From: Mercurialis annua
Taxonomy: Eukaryota > Streptophyta > Magnoliopsida > Malpighiales > Euphorbiaceae
Length of the DNA: 64,000 bases
Direction of reading: 5' to 3'
Assembly (NCBI RefSeq): GCF_937616625.2
Contig: NC_065574.1
Location: forward strand, 53,472,052 to 53,536,051
Shown here: positions 11,461-22,502 of the stretch, one piece after another
Layout of the letters: the number at the start of each line of letters is the position of its first letter
Numbering within the stretch: position 1 is the stretch's first letter
The notes under the pieces: model-generated
Databases searched by the model: none
Told to the model about the DNA's origin: nothing
Seen by the model: the letters and a program-made list of their open reading frames with translations, nothing else
Translations under genes and position numbers: made by a program

Positions 11461-12646
11461 CTGTTCATAAAAATTACAAATCAAAAACTTCCTTCATCAC
11501 CAAAATACTTGGCTCAACCATCAAATAACAACATCCAATATGTGGCTCACTAACGACAGCTGCAGCAGTAAACAAAGCCGTCGCACAACCGCTTATCCTA
11601 ACTTTAATGCAGGAACTCAACTTACTTCCAGGTCAAGATACTGGAATCCACATCCAAACTCAGCTGCAGCAGCAAATAAATATATTAGCATTATATAATT
11701 GCGGCACCTCCTATAACACCAACATTTAAGAGCATAATCATAGGGTTTTTAGACTTTGAAATCCTTCATACTGCCCCTAAAGCATCAATCTTCACAAAAA
11801 AATTAATGCATGACTAATTACAGAGCTACAATTTCTATTATTACTCAAAGAAGCTATGTGCTTATAAGCATTTGTGTGGTAATGATTTAAGATCAGAAGT
11901 ACCAATATTTATCTTATAACCCATTATTTTTACAACAGGAGTTTTCCTATTCAGAAAATACACATTTATCTCAATTGATGCACGTAATTGGCATAATCAA
12001 AGTGTCGACCTCAATATCAATTAACTGAGATTGAAATAAAGAAGAGATTAATTACAACGAATTTAATTGAAAGCCATTTGACAAAAAAATAATAATTGAA
12101 ACCTTAATAATAGGTTTTGAGAAGAAATCAAAAATGAGAAATTGAAATAATTAACAACAACGAATCAACACAGAGATGAGTTACGCCGATACCAATAATC
12201 GACGATTGAAACTGAAATTGAAATTAACAATATCGTTGAATTTGAAATCGACTAGAGAAACACCGCAGTACAACACATGTACTCAATGAAATTGACAGTA
12301 AATTCAAATCCTTTAAACTCAAATAATCATCACCAGCTTTCTTTCCTACTGAATGTATATTTCAATAGACTGAATCGTAAAAACATTAAATAAAAGAGTA
12401 AAAAAGAAAGAAATAAGAAAAATTTTGTATTTTTGTAGCGAGACAAAACCATCCGTATTAGTGAGAATATTTTAGTGTTTAATGGTGCCTTGTCTAATTT
12501 CCTCAAATAATTTCAGTAAGATTTATGGCGCTATGTATACAAATCTTGAAAACGCTCTAAGAAATTAAAAGAAAACAACAAGAAGGTGACAAATAATAGC
12601 TAGCAGCCTAGGCTAGCACCACACATGTCCGCCATGCATCCACTCT

Positions 12647-13264
12647 TTAACTTACTAAACCGCCACCGCCACCTGAGTCATGATCCTCCTCTACCACCGC
12701 CACCGCCACCTTCTCCTCCTCTTCCTTCTCAGCAACAACGTCCTTAACATTAAAAGACAAAGAATCTCTCCTTATCAAAAACTTCCCAGTAGGAGGTACC
12801 CACAAGTTAAGCAACCCTTGAGGCCGACCAGACGGCCGCCGGACCTGCACCGTCATGCACTGAATAGGATTATCAGCTGGATCGTCAGGTTTGCCTCCCT
12901 TCAAAACATCACAAAGCAAAACCCTAGCACTTCCAATGGGCTTCTCTCTAACATGACCGTGAGCATATATGTCCACGTTCAGCGCCGCCATCACGTCTGT
13001 TTCCGGCAGGTGTTCCCTGAATCTCACGTTGACAATCTCGTTCCAAGTAGGGTCAGTTCCGCCGTGGTTGTCCACGTGGGTTTTTGCCATGTGGAGATCT
13101 TTTTCCACGTAAACAAGTGCGTAGGGTTTCATTTTGGTGACATGCTTAACGTTCTTGAGATTCTCCGCTGATATTATCAAGACTTCGATTTCTCTAAGTG
13201 GATCCGGTCGGTGGTTCTTGTGGTGGTGGTGGTGGTGGTCGAGCGGGGTTTTCTGGTGGCTCAT
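12647..13264 (-). CDS. C2-domain protein (SRC2/BAP-like), single exon
   Basis: One uninterrupted frame of 205 residues. A His-rich N-terminus has six His in a row (residues 10-15). It is followed by a C2 domain from about residue 22 to 160, with the typical start IEVLIISAENLKNV, the YALVYVE strand and the TDPTWNE turn (70-76). The tail (about 178-205) is rich in Glu/Val and ends in a Gly run. C2 domains of this plant class bind phospholipid membranes and often act in stress or immune signalling. The usual DPY of calcium loop 1 is KPY here (46-48), so at least one Asp ligand is missing and calcium binding may be weak. The coding region is much richer in G and C than its surroundings. The nearest relative could be an SRC2-like or a BON1-associated protein; the sequence alone does not decide. 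Confidence 0.87.
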   Translation of the reverse strand: MSHQKTPLDHHHHHHKNHRPDPLREIEVLIISAENLKNVKHVTKMKPYALVYVEKDLHMAKTHVDNHGGTDPTWNEIVNVRFREHLPETDVMAALNVDIYAHGHVREKPIGSARVLLCDVLKGGKPDDPADNPIQCMTVQVRRPSGRPQGLLNLWVPPTGKFLIRRDSLSFNVKDVVAEKEEEEKVAVAVVEEDHDSGGGGGLVS

Positions 13265-14049
13265 CTTGGTGATTTAGATGGAGAGTTTTTGAGGGCAGAA
13301 AAGGAGTTAATTAATTAATTAATAGATTGAAGTTTGTGTATTTGTATTTAATTTAAAGAGGAAATGAAGAAAAGAAAAAACAGATAATGAAGACAAAATA
13401 AAATGGTGCTTTGAACGGATCAGTAGTAGAAATCAACATTATTTGAACCAATTGAAGATCAATTAAATGAAATTTAATTGTAGACAGTTCATTACATGTG
13501 AAACATTGGTTTAAAGAGGAAAAGAAAAGATTAATTACGACAAACTAAGTTTTATTTTCTCGCTCCAAGTTCAATGTTTTTGGTTTTTACTTTTAGAATA
13601 GTACAATGTTTTAGTTCACCTTGTTATAATTTATTAGACAAAATAATCTAATTTATAAAAAATACTAGAATCAAATTTATTTAGAACTTTTATGCCTATG
13701 AAACTTTAATATGAATTTATTCTAAATTTTGAAGATTCAAATTTTCAGGAGTTTAATGGTTTTATATTTTCCCTCCTCGTCAATTATAGCAATAAATACA
13801 AATTAAATTACAAATTTTAGTATGTTTTTAATTATAATATAAATTTTAAATTTTAAAAATATCAAAATAATGTTTAATTTTTTTTATAATGTATTTTTTG
13901 AAATAATCTTGTTGAGATGGACACTGGAAATACTATACGTACAATGTCCCCATTAGCACGCCTCATTTGATAATTATTTAAAGCTATGTTGTTTTAGTTT
14001 ATGTGCATAGTTTAACTCTTCTTTTTCTCTTTTTAAAAAATAAACTGTC
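13265..14049. other. Intergenic AT-rich DNA upstream of the C2 gene
   Basis: Contains the presumed promoter and 5' leader of the C2-domain gene (start codon at 13264) near 13270-13500, with an ATTAATTAATTAAT stretch at about 13307-13325. Beyond that I see no gene or defined repeat. Confidence 0.5.
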
Positions 14050-14640
14050 AATTTATTAAGCCGAATCGGAAGCAATTACCTGAGTAAAAAAGATAAAATG
14101 TTGTTAAACATTGACTAATACAAAAAATGAACAAATGGACTAAACTATTGACGTAAATAAAAATGAGGGATCATACTGGGGTTTTTGGTCGAACATTCTT
14201 TCAAAGTGTCAAGTTAGTTGGGTTGCACCGGATTCTTTAGAACACTTCTTCGAATTCTGGAATTCTATAGCTGCAGGTCGGCATCGCTCTCTTTGGAAGT
14301 TAATTTGGTTTTTCGGAGTTTGGCACCTTTGGAAAGTTAGGAACAAACGTGTTTTTAAGAACGAAATGGAAGATCGGAACAACTTGATTTTTTTGACTAT
14401 TTGCAAGGCGGTGGAGTTTTATCGTGTTAGGAATCATAGCTTCCCGTTTAATGGGAATGATGTTTTTAGGTCGATTGACTATTTTTGTAATTGTTCCTAG
14501 TTTCTGACTCTTTTTTGCCGCTCACACTTTGCGGGTGTGCTAATCCACTTATTATTTATCCAAAAAAAAAATGAGGGATCATATTATTTGATTTTCAAAC
14601 ATGAGGGACTAAAGTGTGAATTATATTCACATTAAAGTTT
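14050..14640. mobile_element. Degenerate family A MITE split by a LINE
   Basis: The halves 14130-14175 and 14583-14630, read together, resemble the interior of the MITE at 392-809 (GGACTAAA, AAATGAGGGATCATA, GATTTTCAAACATGAGGGAC). Its outer termini are too decayed to place exactly. Confidence 0.5.
14176..14565 (+). mobile_element. 5'-truncated LINE (non-LTR retrotransposon) 3' end
   Basis: About 390 bp inserted with a 17-bp direct duplication AAAAATGAGGGATCATA (14159-14175 and about 14566-14582). An A-run marks the 3' end. The frame ending at TAG 14498-14500 encodes the C-terminus of a LINE ORF2, with WKLIWFFGVWHLWKVRNKRV in the tryptophan-rich zinc-binding region typical of plant LINEs. A short 3' UTR with GCCGCTCACACTTTGCGGGT follows. 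The rest of the element was lost by 5' truncation at insertion. Confidence 0.85.
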
Positions 14641-15639
14641 ATAATTTTTTCGATTTTCTCCATCTTATAAATTTTCAATATAATTTTATAAATCTGTCAT
14701 TATTTGTATGTCGTGGAACAACGAATAGATATTATGTATTTTTGATGTAATCATAGTATTAAGGCGCTAGTTACTTGAGTATCTTTCACGATTCGACTGT
14801 AAAATCAGTTGGACTGCAATCGAGTAGTAGAACTCCAACTTTCTAAGACTTTGTCGCAAAATCATAAGTATCAACAATACCTCCAGTTTTGGCAAAAACA
14901 AAAAACAATACCTCCGATAATGGAGGTACTGTGGTTGTTTTAAGAGCGGCGGCGCTGGTCTCATTGTATCATGATGAACATAACCGAATAGGCATGATAC
15001 ATAGTACATGGCTTCGTTAAGTCGACCAATAACCATGACAAGGTGATAAATTCATTCTTCAATGGTTTCTACAATTTAAATGATACATAATAGACATATT
15101 ATTACACAGGGATTTTTATACTTGAGAGAAACAACTAAAGAGAAAGGGAGAGAAAGTAAAATTGATTCTAAATTTAACGGTTAATTTCTAAGTTAATTAG
15201 TTTTATTTTCTAATAAATGCTGAAAGCATTTTGTTTGAGCTCTCCAAATGTAATTTTGGTCAAACTAGTCCGACAATTTCAGAGCGTTTCATTGAAAGTG
15301 AAGTCTGATATGATCTTTGAAATCTGGACCGATCAAAAAGCATTTGAGAGGGAAAATTGAATTTAAACGGCGAAAAATAATCATAATCATCTTCGGTATG
15401 ATTTATCATTCTTTGGATTCATCGATAAAATGGATTTTTGTTACTTTTCGATATTAAGAGATTGTTGATAATAATATGTTGATACAATTTTCTAGTTGTT
15501 AACCTTGGAAATTTATATGTTTGACAAGGGTATGTCTCTATGTTTAAATTCCATATATATGATTCAGATGACTAAAAGCCTAATACATCAACGACAATTA
15601 GGGTAATTTTACTAAAAGTTTTCAAGCTTTACTAATAAA
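14641..15639. other. Intergenic, no feature recognised
   Basis: Short open frames only (for example 89 codons at 14767-15036, minus) with no recognisable protein. No terminal repeats found. Confidence 0.5.
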
Positions 15640-16350
15640 TCACCAACTGGATCCGATCTATATTTGATACCTGTACACACCAGTAAATAGAGGTCAGAAA
15701 CTTCCGATGGGAGTTACCGGACGTTGTTCCAACGTTCAAGTAAGGTTTAAGTGAGGGAAAGAAAAGAAAGAGAAATGAAGAAGATAAATATGGTGGAAAA
15801 AGAAGAATTACCTAGGGTTTGCATATAAGGTCCCTTTTTTATAGTTAGGACTCATGTGCAAATTTTGTCTTGCTGGATGCTTCTCCTTCTTGTGGTCCCT
15901 ATTTTCTGTTATGTTTACATGACATGTTCTTCCGCATTTGGCGCGGTTTGTTAGGTGCATCAGGCGTAAGGAACATTTCTTTTGTACTTGTTAGAGGATA
16001 TATATTCCGTGGTTCTAGAATTAGTAACACGTGAGTGTGGATCCTTTTGGCATTTTGGAGCTCGACCTAATGGTCTTAGCTAACCGAGCTCCGATGTCAG
16101 ATTTTGAAGGTCGGGAGGTATTTTTTGATAGATTTTGTTCGCTGTTCGGACGAGACACTACTTTGTCTTTCATAGCTCGGTGATCCCCCAAAGCACTAGG
16201 TCGATAACTTGGTCATATTGGATCTGAACTTTGATGCCGAGCATCACAGCTGGAGGAGATATATTCAAAGGCTCTGAGCTCGAGATCCGGGCGATGTGCC
16301 ACTTGCTCGGTGCCTTTTATGGATATTACATCAGTAAATTACTTGGCTTA
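15640..16350. repeat. Possible solo LTR or LTR fragment
   Basis: This stretch is much less AT-rich than its surroundings and carries phrases such as GAGCTCGACC, CTCGGTGATCCCCCAAAG and GCCGAGCATCACAGC, which are common in LTRs of large plant gypsy elements. It has no supported gene; a 94-codon frame at 16231-16515 has no recognisable content. No LTR partner, TG/CA ends or target duplication were found in the window. Confidence 0.35.
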
Positions 16351-16515
16351 GCGATATATGTTTTTGACGAGGTTACTTCACCCCTACTAAATGTCATCAC
16401 TACATTATCAACGATGGATATTACGTTGGTGTCTTTTCCTCGCAACTTTTTTTGTAATTTAGGGTTGTATGAATTTAAAATGAGGATTATGCGCCTGAAA
16501 AATAAGTTAAATTGA

Positions 16516-18416
16516 TATTGAATATATTTATCTCACTTTTTAAAATTAACGGATTAAAATGTCCAAAATAATTTTTCAAGATATTTTCGAGAAAATGATC
16601 AAAATTATAAATATTAAAAAATTATTTTTGACAAGAAAATGTTCGAGACACTAATCTTTATTTTTGAAAAATCGAATCAGTGGTAGATTTTTGAGATGAT
16701 AGATTTTTGAGATGATCTTCTTGAAATTGAAAATACAATGTGAACTATTCCATTAAAACATTTCATATTTCAACTAATTAAAAGTACGGGGTCTGGTTAA
16801 TTTGTTTACTGTAACTCTTTTTTTTAAATAGATTGAATTTGCATAGTTTTTGTATTTTCTATGTGCAAATAATAAATAAAATGTTGAATTTAATTCAACT
16901 AATCTTAAAAAATATTATTATTTAAAACAATAATAAATTTTAATACTATAAAAGAATAATATTAGACCTATTAATTTGCTAGGGAGAGTATTAATTAATT
17001 TGTTGAAATTTCAACATCTTTCATAGTTTTATGTTTTTTTTAGAACTTAATCTTTTCTAGTTTTATATGTGGAATCGACACAGAGCAGGTATAATTAAAT
17101 GTATACATGTCATCATTTAATTAGTTCAAATTTCTGTCATAATTATGCCTTCATATGACCAAATAATATTGCTATTTTTTGATACTTAAACTATTTTAAG
17201 CTGTATTACTAATTATTTTAATAGATGTGGAGACTAATAATGCATTTTAAAGTAACAAATTAGAATGCATTGAAAATAATTGGATTATGTGCAAGCAAAA
17301 CCCTGTTGCCAACTCTCCACCCATTTAAGGTTTTTATTGTTTATTGGTGAGATCATCTTTTTTTCTTTAAATGGAAACTTGTTTAATTAGATTAGTGGCG
17401 ATAGAGAAAGAGAAAAAATAGCAGTTTGATCTCAACTTCAGTAACCTTTTTGAGGTGAATGTGTTCAAATTCTAATCAGAATATATACCTCAATTATAAT
17501 GTCTATAATATATATCAACCTATGTATTACTAAGGTTTAATAGTGTTAAAAAGTGTTTTTTTATAAATTTATCTTTTCAAAATGTGTAAATTTATTCCAA
17601 TTTAATAATTTTATTATAATTTTTTTTCCTAATTAAAAGAAAAACTTAAATTTACAAAATTATAAATTTAACTCGTGGTTATAAAATTAGAAATAACGTC
17701 AAAATTTAATTTCAAATATTTAAATTTTTAATGATTGAAAAAAAGCAAGTTTAAAGCTAAAAATAAATTATGAAAGACGAGTAATACAAACATTTTTTTA
17801 AAAAAATTATATGATTTTTTTAGAAAATTGCTCTAAAAAATCACATATAATTAACTCCTTTGTCCTTTTTATTTGAAAATCAAACAATATAATTTTCCGC
17901 GTTTATTTTTGTTAATGTTTTAATCCTTTCATATATTTTTAGTATTAGTAAAATAAGTCAAATGGCTGAACTAATATTTTTTTTAATTTATTTTTTTTGA
18001 CACAAGAATAATAATAAAAACTTATATTTTTATAAGATTTAATATAGCTTAAAAAATTTATTTATTTTATTTTTATACAATTGTTTTTAATTTTCTTGCT
18101 TCATTTACTTTTTAAAACTACAAAATAAAAACAATTTTTTTTTCAAAAAATTAAAACCTTAATAAATAAAACTTGAGATCTGCGATCCTAGGTAAGATCG
18201 GTTCAGGATCATGGGACCTTTGCTTTGGTAAAAAAAATTAAATTATGAAATGTTAACAATAAAATGAATTTATTTTGCATTAAATTTCATAATATTATAA
18301 TTTTATTTGCACATATTAAACATATAAATTTAAGAATTATATTGAACTTTAACTAAAACTTAACTGAAGATTAAAACATTAAAACACTAAAACTTAACTG
18401 AAGATTAAAACATTAA
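16516..18416. other. Intergenic AT-rich DNA
   Basis: Apart from the partial MITE remnant at 17822, I see only AT-rich sequence with homopolymer runs. The short direct repeat ACTTAACTGAAGATTAAAACATT occurs twice near 18357-18413 (in pieces), just before the Harbinger-like MITE. Confidence 0.5.
17822..17990. repeat. Partial family A MITE remnant
   Basis: GAAAATTGCTCTAAAAAATC followed by TATTTGAAAATCAAACAATA resembles the left end and subterminal part of the MITEs at 392 and 1128. No right end was found. Confidence 0.4.
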
Positions 18417-18949
18417 GAGCATCCCTAATGGTATTTTTTAAAATAAAGATCATCATTTGTAAAATAAAGAGTATCTTAAAGATAAAGAGTGATATTTAAA
18501 ATTTTACTCCAATGGACTCTTTAATATCAGTTTTTTATCGTATATAATTTTAATAATTAATAATAAAATAAAAGTATTAAATAATAATAATATTAAATTA
18601 ATTGCCTCTCTAATATTAAATTTTATTTTATTTTATTTTCACAAAAAATATTAATAAAATATTAAATATTAATAAAATAATTTTTTTATTTAATTTTTTA
18701 TTCATTTATTTATTCAGTTTTTTTTACTAAAAGTAAAAATATAATATTTAAAAGTAAAAATAACCACCTTATTTTTTAAAATTTAAAATTTTATTATTTG
18801 AAAAATGAAGTAGAGAGTGAAAATGGCTCTCTGTATGTGGAGAGCCATTTTCACTCTCTACTCTAAATATAAAGAATAGAGAGTTCATTATTGTCAAACT
18901 CTTTAATTTAAAGAGTTTGACAATTTTAAAGAGTCCATTGGGGATGCTC
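18417..18949. mobile_element. PIF/Harbinger-like MITE (Tourist type)
   Basis: A 533-bp element with termini GAGCATCCCTAATGG and CCATTGGGGATGCTC and a 3-bp duplication TAA (18414-18416, 18950-18952). It is extremely AT-rich and non-coding. It contains a 23-bp perfect hairpin at 18809-18862. The terminal sequence and TAA duplication are the usual signature of Harbinger-derived MITEs. Confidence 0.75.
18809..18862 (+). repeat. 23-bp perfect hairpin inside the MITE
   Basis: 18809-18831 pairs without mismatch with 18840-18862 around an 8-nt loop TGTATGTG. The arm starts AGTAGAGAGTGAAAATGGCT. Such MITE hairpins can be a source of small RNAs; no evidence of expression is available here. Confidence 0.9.
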
Positions 18950-18952
18950 TAA

Positions 18953-19419
18953 CAAAAATAAAAATAGAAGATTGTATCGTTTGATTTTTAAAGAAGAGAT
19001 ACACAAATATAAACTATGACATATAATAAGGACCGGAGAGTAATTTCTTTCTTTCTTTTCCCAATTCAAACTTATGGTAATTGTGGATGAAAAAGGGAAA
19101 TTTTGGTCCTCCATTTCCTGCCTACGGATTTTTTTTGAAGACCTTAGACTTTCTCCACCATTAAGTTGATTTAAGTTTAACCATTGATTATGAATTTATG
19201 ACCATTAAAATTCATATTCTTAATTCTGATCGCTATTGCCAATATTATTTTAGCTTCTTCCAAATTTATTTTCTTAAATTGACCAATAAAACACTTTGGC
19301 TAGCTAGAATTATCAATCCCTACTTTACTCTATAAATATAAATAGACCCTTAATGTTTTCTCATTCATATATTATTCAATACTTTTGATATCTTAAATTT
19401 CTCTTCAGAGTTCCAAATC
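18953..19419. promoter_or_regulatory. Upstream region of the X8-domain gene
   Basis: TATAAATATAAATAG at 19330-19345 is a plausible TATA box about 80 bp before the ATG at 19420. The rest is AT-rich without other recognised signals. Confidence 0.5.
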
Positions 19420-20139
19420 ATGGAAAATTCTCTTCCCATTCTCATTTTTGCTCTTATCTTCATGATTTTCTCCATCAATTCAGGTATGTACAAATTTTAC
19501 TATATAGTTTTTTTTTTGAATAATTTTACTATATAGTTTAAATAATCTTAATCATACTATTGTAACTCTTCTTAGTTAATTTTGTCAATTTCCATGAAAT
19601 TAAATCTTTATGTGTTCTACATTCAGGAATGGTGAAGCTGGCTGATGCACAGGTAAATATACACAAGTTTTTCATATCATAAACTAATTAAATTAATATC
19701 AATATGATTAATTTGTTAATTACATACCATTTTGTCTTGAATTAATTGCTCAAATATTATGATTTTACAGGGGAAAACTTGGTGTGTAGCAAAACCATCA
19801 TCAAGTGAAGCAGAATTAACAGAAAATATAAATTATGCATGTGGTGAATTAAGAGATTGTAGGCTAATCCAACCAAATGGTGGCTGTTATAGCCCTAATT
19901 CTTACATTAATCATGCATCAGTGGTTATGAATCTTTATTACCAATCCAAAGGCAGAAACACATGGAACTGTGACTTCAAGAATTCTGGTCTTATCTCTAC
20001 AAAGGATCCAAGTAAGTAATTAAATCTCATCATCCTAATTAATTTTTATTGATTTAATTTTGTAATTACAGTTTTATTATAGTTTAATTACATTTTTTTT
20101 ATTGAATTTGCAGGTTATTATGGATGCCAGTATCTTTAG
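19420..20139 (+). CDS. Small secreted X8-domain (CBM43) protein, Ole e 10-like
   Basis: Four exons, 19420-19483, 19627-19652, 19771-20011 and 20114-20139, give 118 residues. A hydrophobic signal peptide fills residues 1-21 (MENSLPILIFALIFMIFSINS). The remainder is one X8 domain that starts with KTWCVAKP and has the six expected cysteines at 35, 54, 60, 69, 97 and 115. X8 domains bind beta-1,3-glucan (callose) at the cell wall. With no glycosidase domain and no C-terminal GPI signal, the protein resembles free-standing X8 proteins such as the olive pollen protein Ole e 10 rather than plasmodesmal callose-binding proteins. The 26-nt exons 2 and 4 are very short, but both borders are canonical and the last one supplies the sixth cysteine. 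Confidence 0.9.
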
Positions 20140-20569
20140 TGGGTTAGTAATGCTAATGGGTGTAGTTAAATTGTTGGGGTTTTATATAATTTTGTTGTCC
20201 ATTAGCAATTTTACTATATTTGTTATTGCATAATAAATAAATGAAGTGTTATAAGTGTTTTTATGTTTTGATAATTTGGTCTAAATTGGACAATTATGTG
20301 TATGGAAATTAATATGAACACAATTGCAAAACCACCATTAAAGCCTATGTTTTTAATGATAAAAGGATCATTCAGGTCCTTCAATATTTAGACCATGCTC
20401 ATATAAGTCAAATTTAATCTATTTTAATAATTGTGTCCTTAGCATTTCAATATAAACTCAATCACATTTTTTATTGTGTTTTGAGCACATAAAAGCAACC
20501 ATTAAAATATTAAATAAAAAATATTGGAATTAAGATACGATAATAGCGCTCTAACTCAAGAGTACGCAT

Positions 20570-21320
20570 TAGGGGTGTTCAAATTCAGTTTGGTTGGGTT
20601 ATGAGCTTATAACCACCCAAACTGAATTTTTAATATTATCTTGGGCTATAACCCAAATAATTTAGGTTATGTTAGTTTAGTTATTCAAAACCAACATGGG
20701 TTATATTATATGGGTTATTTAACTTACTTTTTTTTACTTTTTATCACTTTAGATGAAAATTTTAAAACCCAAATTTCAATCTGATTTTTTTTAAAATAAT
20801 AATAAAAACAAAATTTCCAGAAAAAAAAATATTTTCAGAAAAAAATTTAAAAATTCTTTTTTCCAGACAAAATATATTTTGATAGAAAAAATAATTTTTT
20901 TTAAAAAAAAAATTTCCAGAATTTTTTTTTAAAAAAATATTTATTTCCAGAAAAAAAAATATCAGGAAAAAAAAAATTCAAGAAAAAATATATTTTGATA
21001 AAAAAATTTAAAAATAATAATTTTTTTTTAAAAAAAAATTTCCAGAATTTTTTTTTTAAATATTGTTCCAAAAATATTTATTTCCATAAAAAAATATTAA
21101 AAAAATAATTTTTTTGAAAAAACTTGGTGAATCAATCAATAAATATATATGCACTTTAAATAATATATAACCCAAATAAACCCAAATAAACCAAGAAACT
21201 CTTTTAGTTGGGTTATAAAATTTCAATAATCCAATGGTTTATGATTAAAATGAATATAGTGATTTGGGTTTGTTTCACATGGTTGGTTTGGGTGGGTTAT
21301 GTAAATTTTGTACACCCCTA
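20570..21320. mobile_element. Non-autonomous hAT-type element
   Basis: A 751-bp element. It begins TAGGGGTGTTCAAA and ends with the near-inverse TTTGTACACCCCTA, flanked by a perfect 8-bp duplication GTACGCAT (20562-20569, 21321-21328). These are the standard hAT terminal sequence and duplication length. Subterminal GGTTGGGTTAT / AACCCA words repeat on both sides. The centre is A/T homopolymer-rich with repeated TTTCCAGAAAAAAA units. No transposase. Confidence 0.88.
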
Positions 21321-21328
21321 GTACGCAT

Positions 21329-22493
21329 AGGTGATTGACTTTATTTTGGAGAGTTTGTGGACTAAATTGTTAAAATATGTAAAGTTTGATCTATGCAAAT
21401 TTGTCCCACAAATTTAAGGATTGTGATTATTTTTACTAATTTTGTAGTGGCAACACTATGATGTCTTGAGGGGAAATTAGAAAGCCAGCAGATCACATGT
21501 AAACATCTATTAATTGCGAAAATTTAAAAAGGTTTTGCTAATTTAGGTACTCTACCTACGGTTACATACAGGGGAGGTCTTATGGTCAATTAAAGTTTAA
21601 AATATGGGATTATTTTTTAATTATTTCCTACTGTATAAATCATAAATGCTATAATTAATAATTTGGTGATCTCCTTTTCTAAGATATAAACAAGACCCTA
21701 CATTTCCTTAAAATTTTAATGTAGATGCCCTATGATTATACAAGTTCTACTAGTTATGGAAGCTTAATCTCAGACACTGTTGCTTTTAAAACTTGACAAA
21801 AAATTTATTTGGATTCGTGCACTATTTTAGTTTTTCTGAATCGTATCCCTCCATTTTATTTATTTAGGTTAAATATCTATATTTTTAATTTTATAGACAA
21901 TAAGTCCGTTCATTTTTGAAATAAAGTGTGTACTCCACGTGCCATTAGTGCGACTAAAAAATTTATTCATTTTTTACGTTAATTTTTGAAATTGAATCCC
22001 TATGTTTTTATTTTTATTAAAAGTAAATTTTTTTAGTTGTAGTTGTCTTTTTATGACGGAGAGATCTAATACCCATAAAAAATTAAAATGTAAGAGCTCA
22101 ATATATAGAAATTATAGTGGAGGAATCCAATTAAAAAATGTTTAATAATATAGGGATCCAGTTACGTGATTTACCTTAAAATTTCATAGTGACTACGTAC
22201 GTAAACTAAAAGATTACTATGGTACAGCTGATAAACCCTTTATGCATGAAAATTTAACCTATCATTTGGTGTTTGGATTAGTTCTAGGTTAAGAGGTCCA
22301 ACTAGGGCTGTAATTCAGCCGATTTGATATAATATATTAATTACTCCAAATCATATATATTATATTCATTTATAATATATATTGAACATCTTATCTTTTT
22401 ATTTTATATGATATAATAAATAATATTTTCTTTAAAATATATCATGTATATGATCCTATCAGTATTGATTTGATAAATATTAAAATGGACTAG
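21329..22493. other. Intergenic AT-rich DNA
   Basis: Possible decayed foldback between about 21873 (AGGTTAAATATCTATATTTT) and 22178 (TTACGTGATTTACCTT), but the ends match weakly. No gene. Confidence 0.4.
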
Positions 22494-22502
22494 AATTTAA
22501 AA

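Larger units (their letters stand above)
8634..12504. mobile_element. Probable 3.9-kb MULE-type element filled with tandem repeats
   Basis: The left end (GAGATTTTTAGACAAATGTA, 8634) and the complement of the right end (GAGGAAATTAGACAAGGCAC, up to 12504) align for roughly 70 bp, including TTAAACACTAAAATA-like and CTCA.TAATACGG-like words, and more loosely to about 150 bp. Direct AAATAA flanks both ends; a full 9-bp duplication is not preserved. The interior contains a 54-bp direct duplication (9008-9113), a non-repetitive segment with no supported gene (9360-10080) and long arrays of TTAACTA-rich repeats (10150-11460). No transposase is seen. Confidence 0.5.

Noticed and set aside
12680..13171. 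163-codon plus-strand frame opposite the C2 gene
   Set aside because: Shadow of the C2-domain coding sequence, whose protein family is clear on the minus strand.
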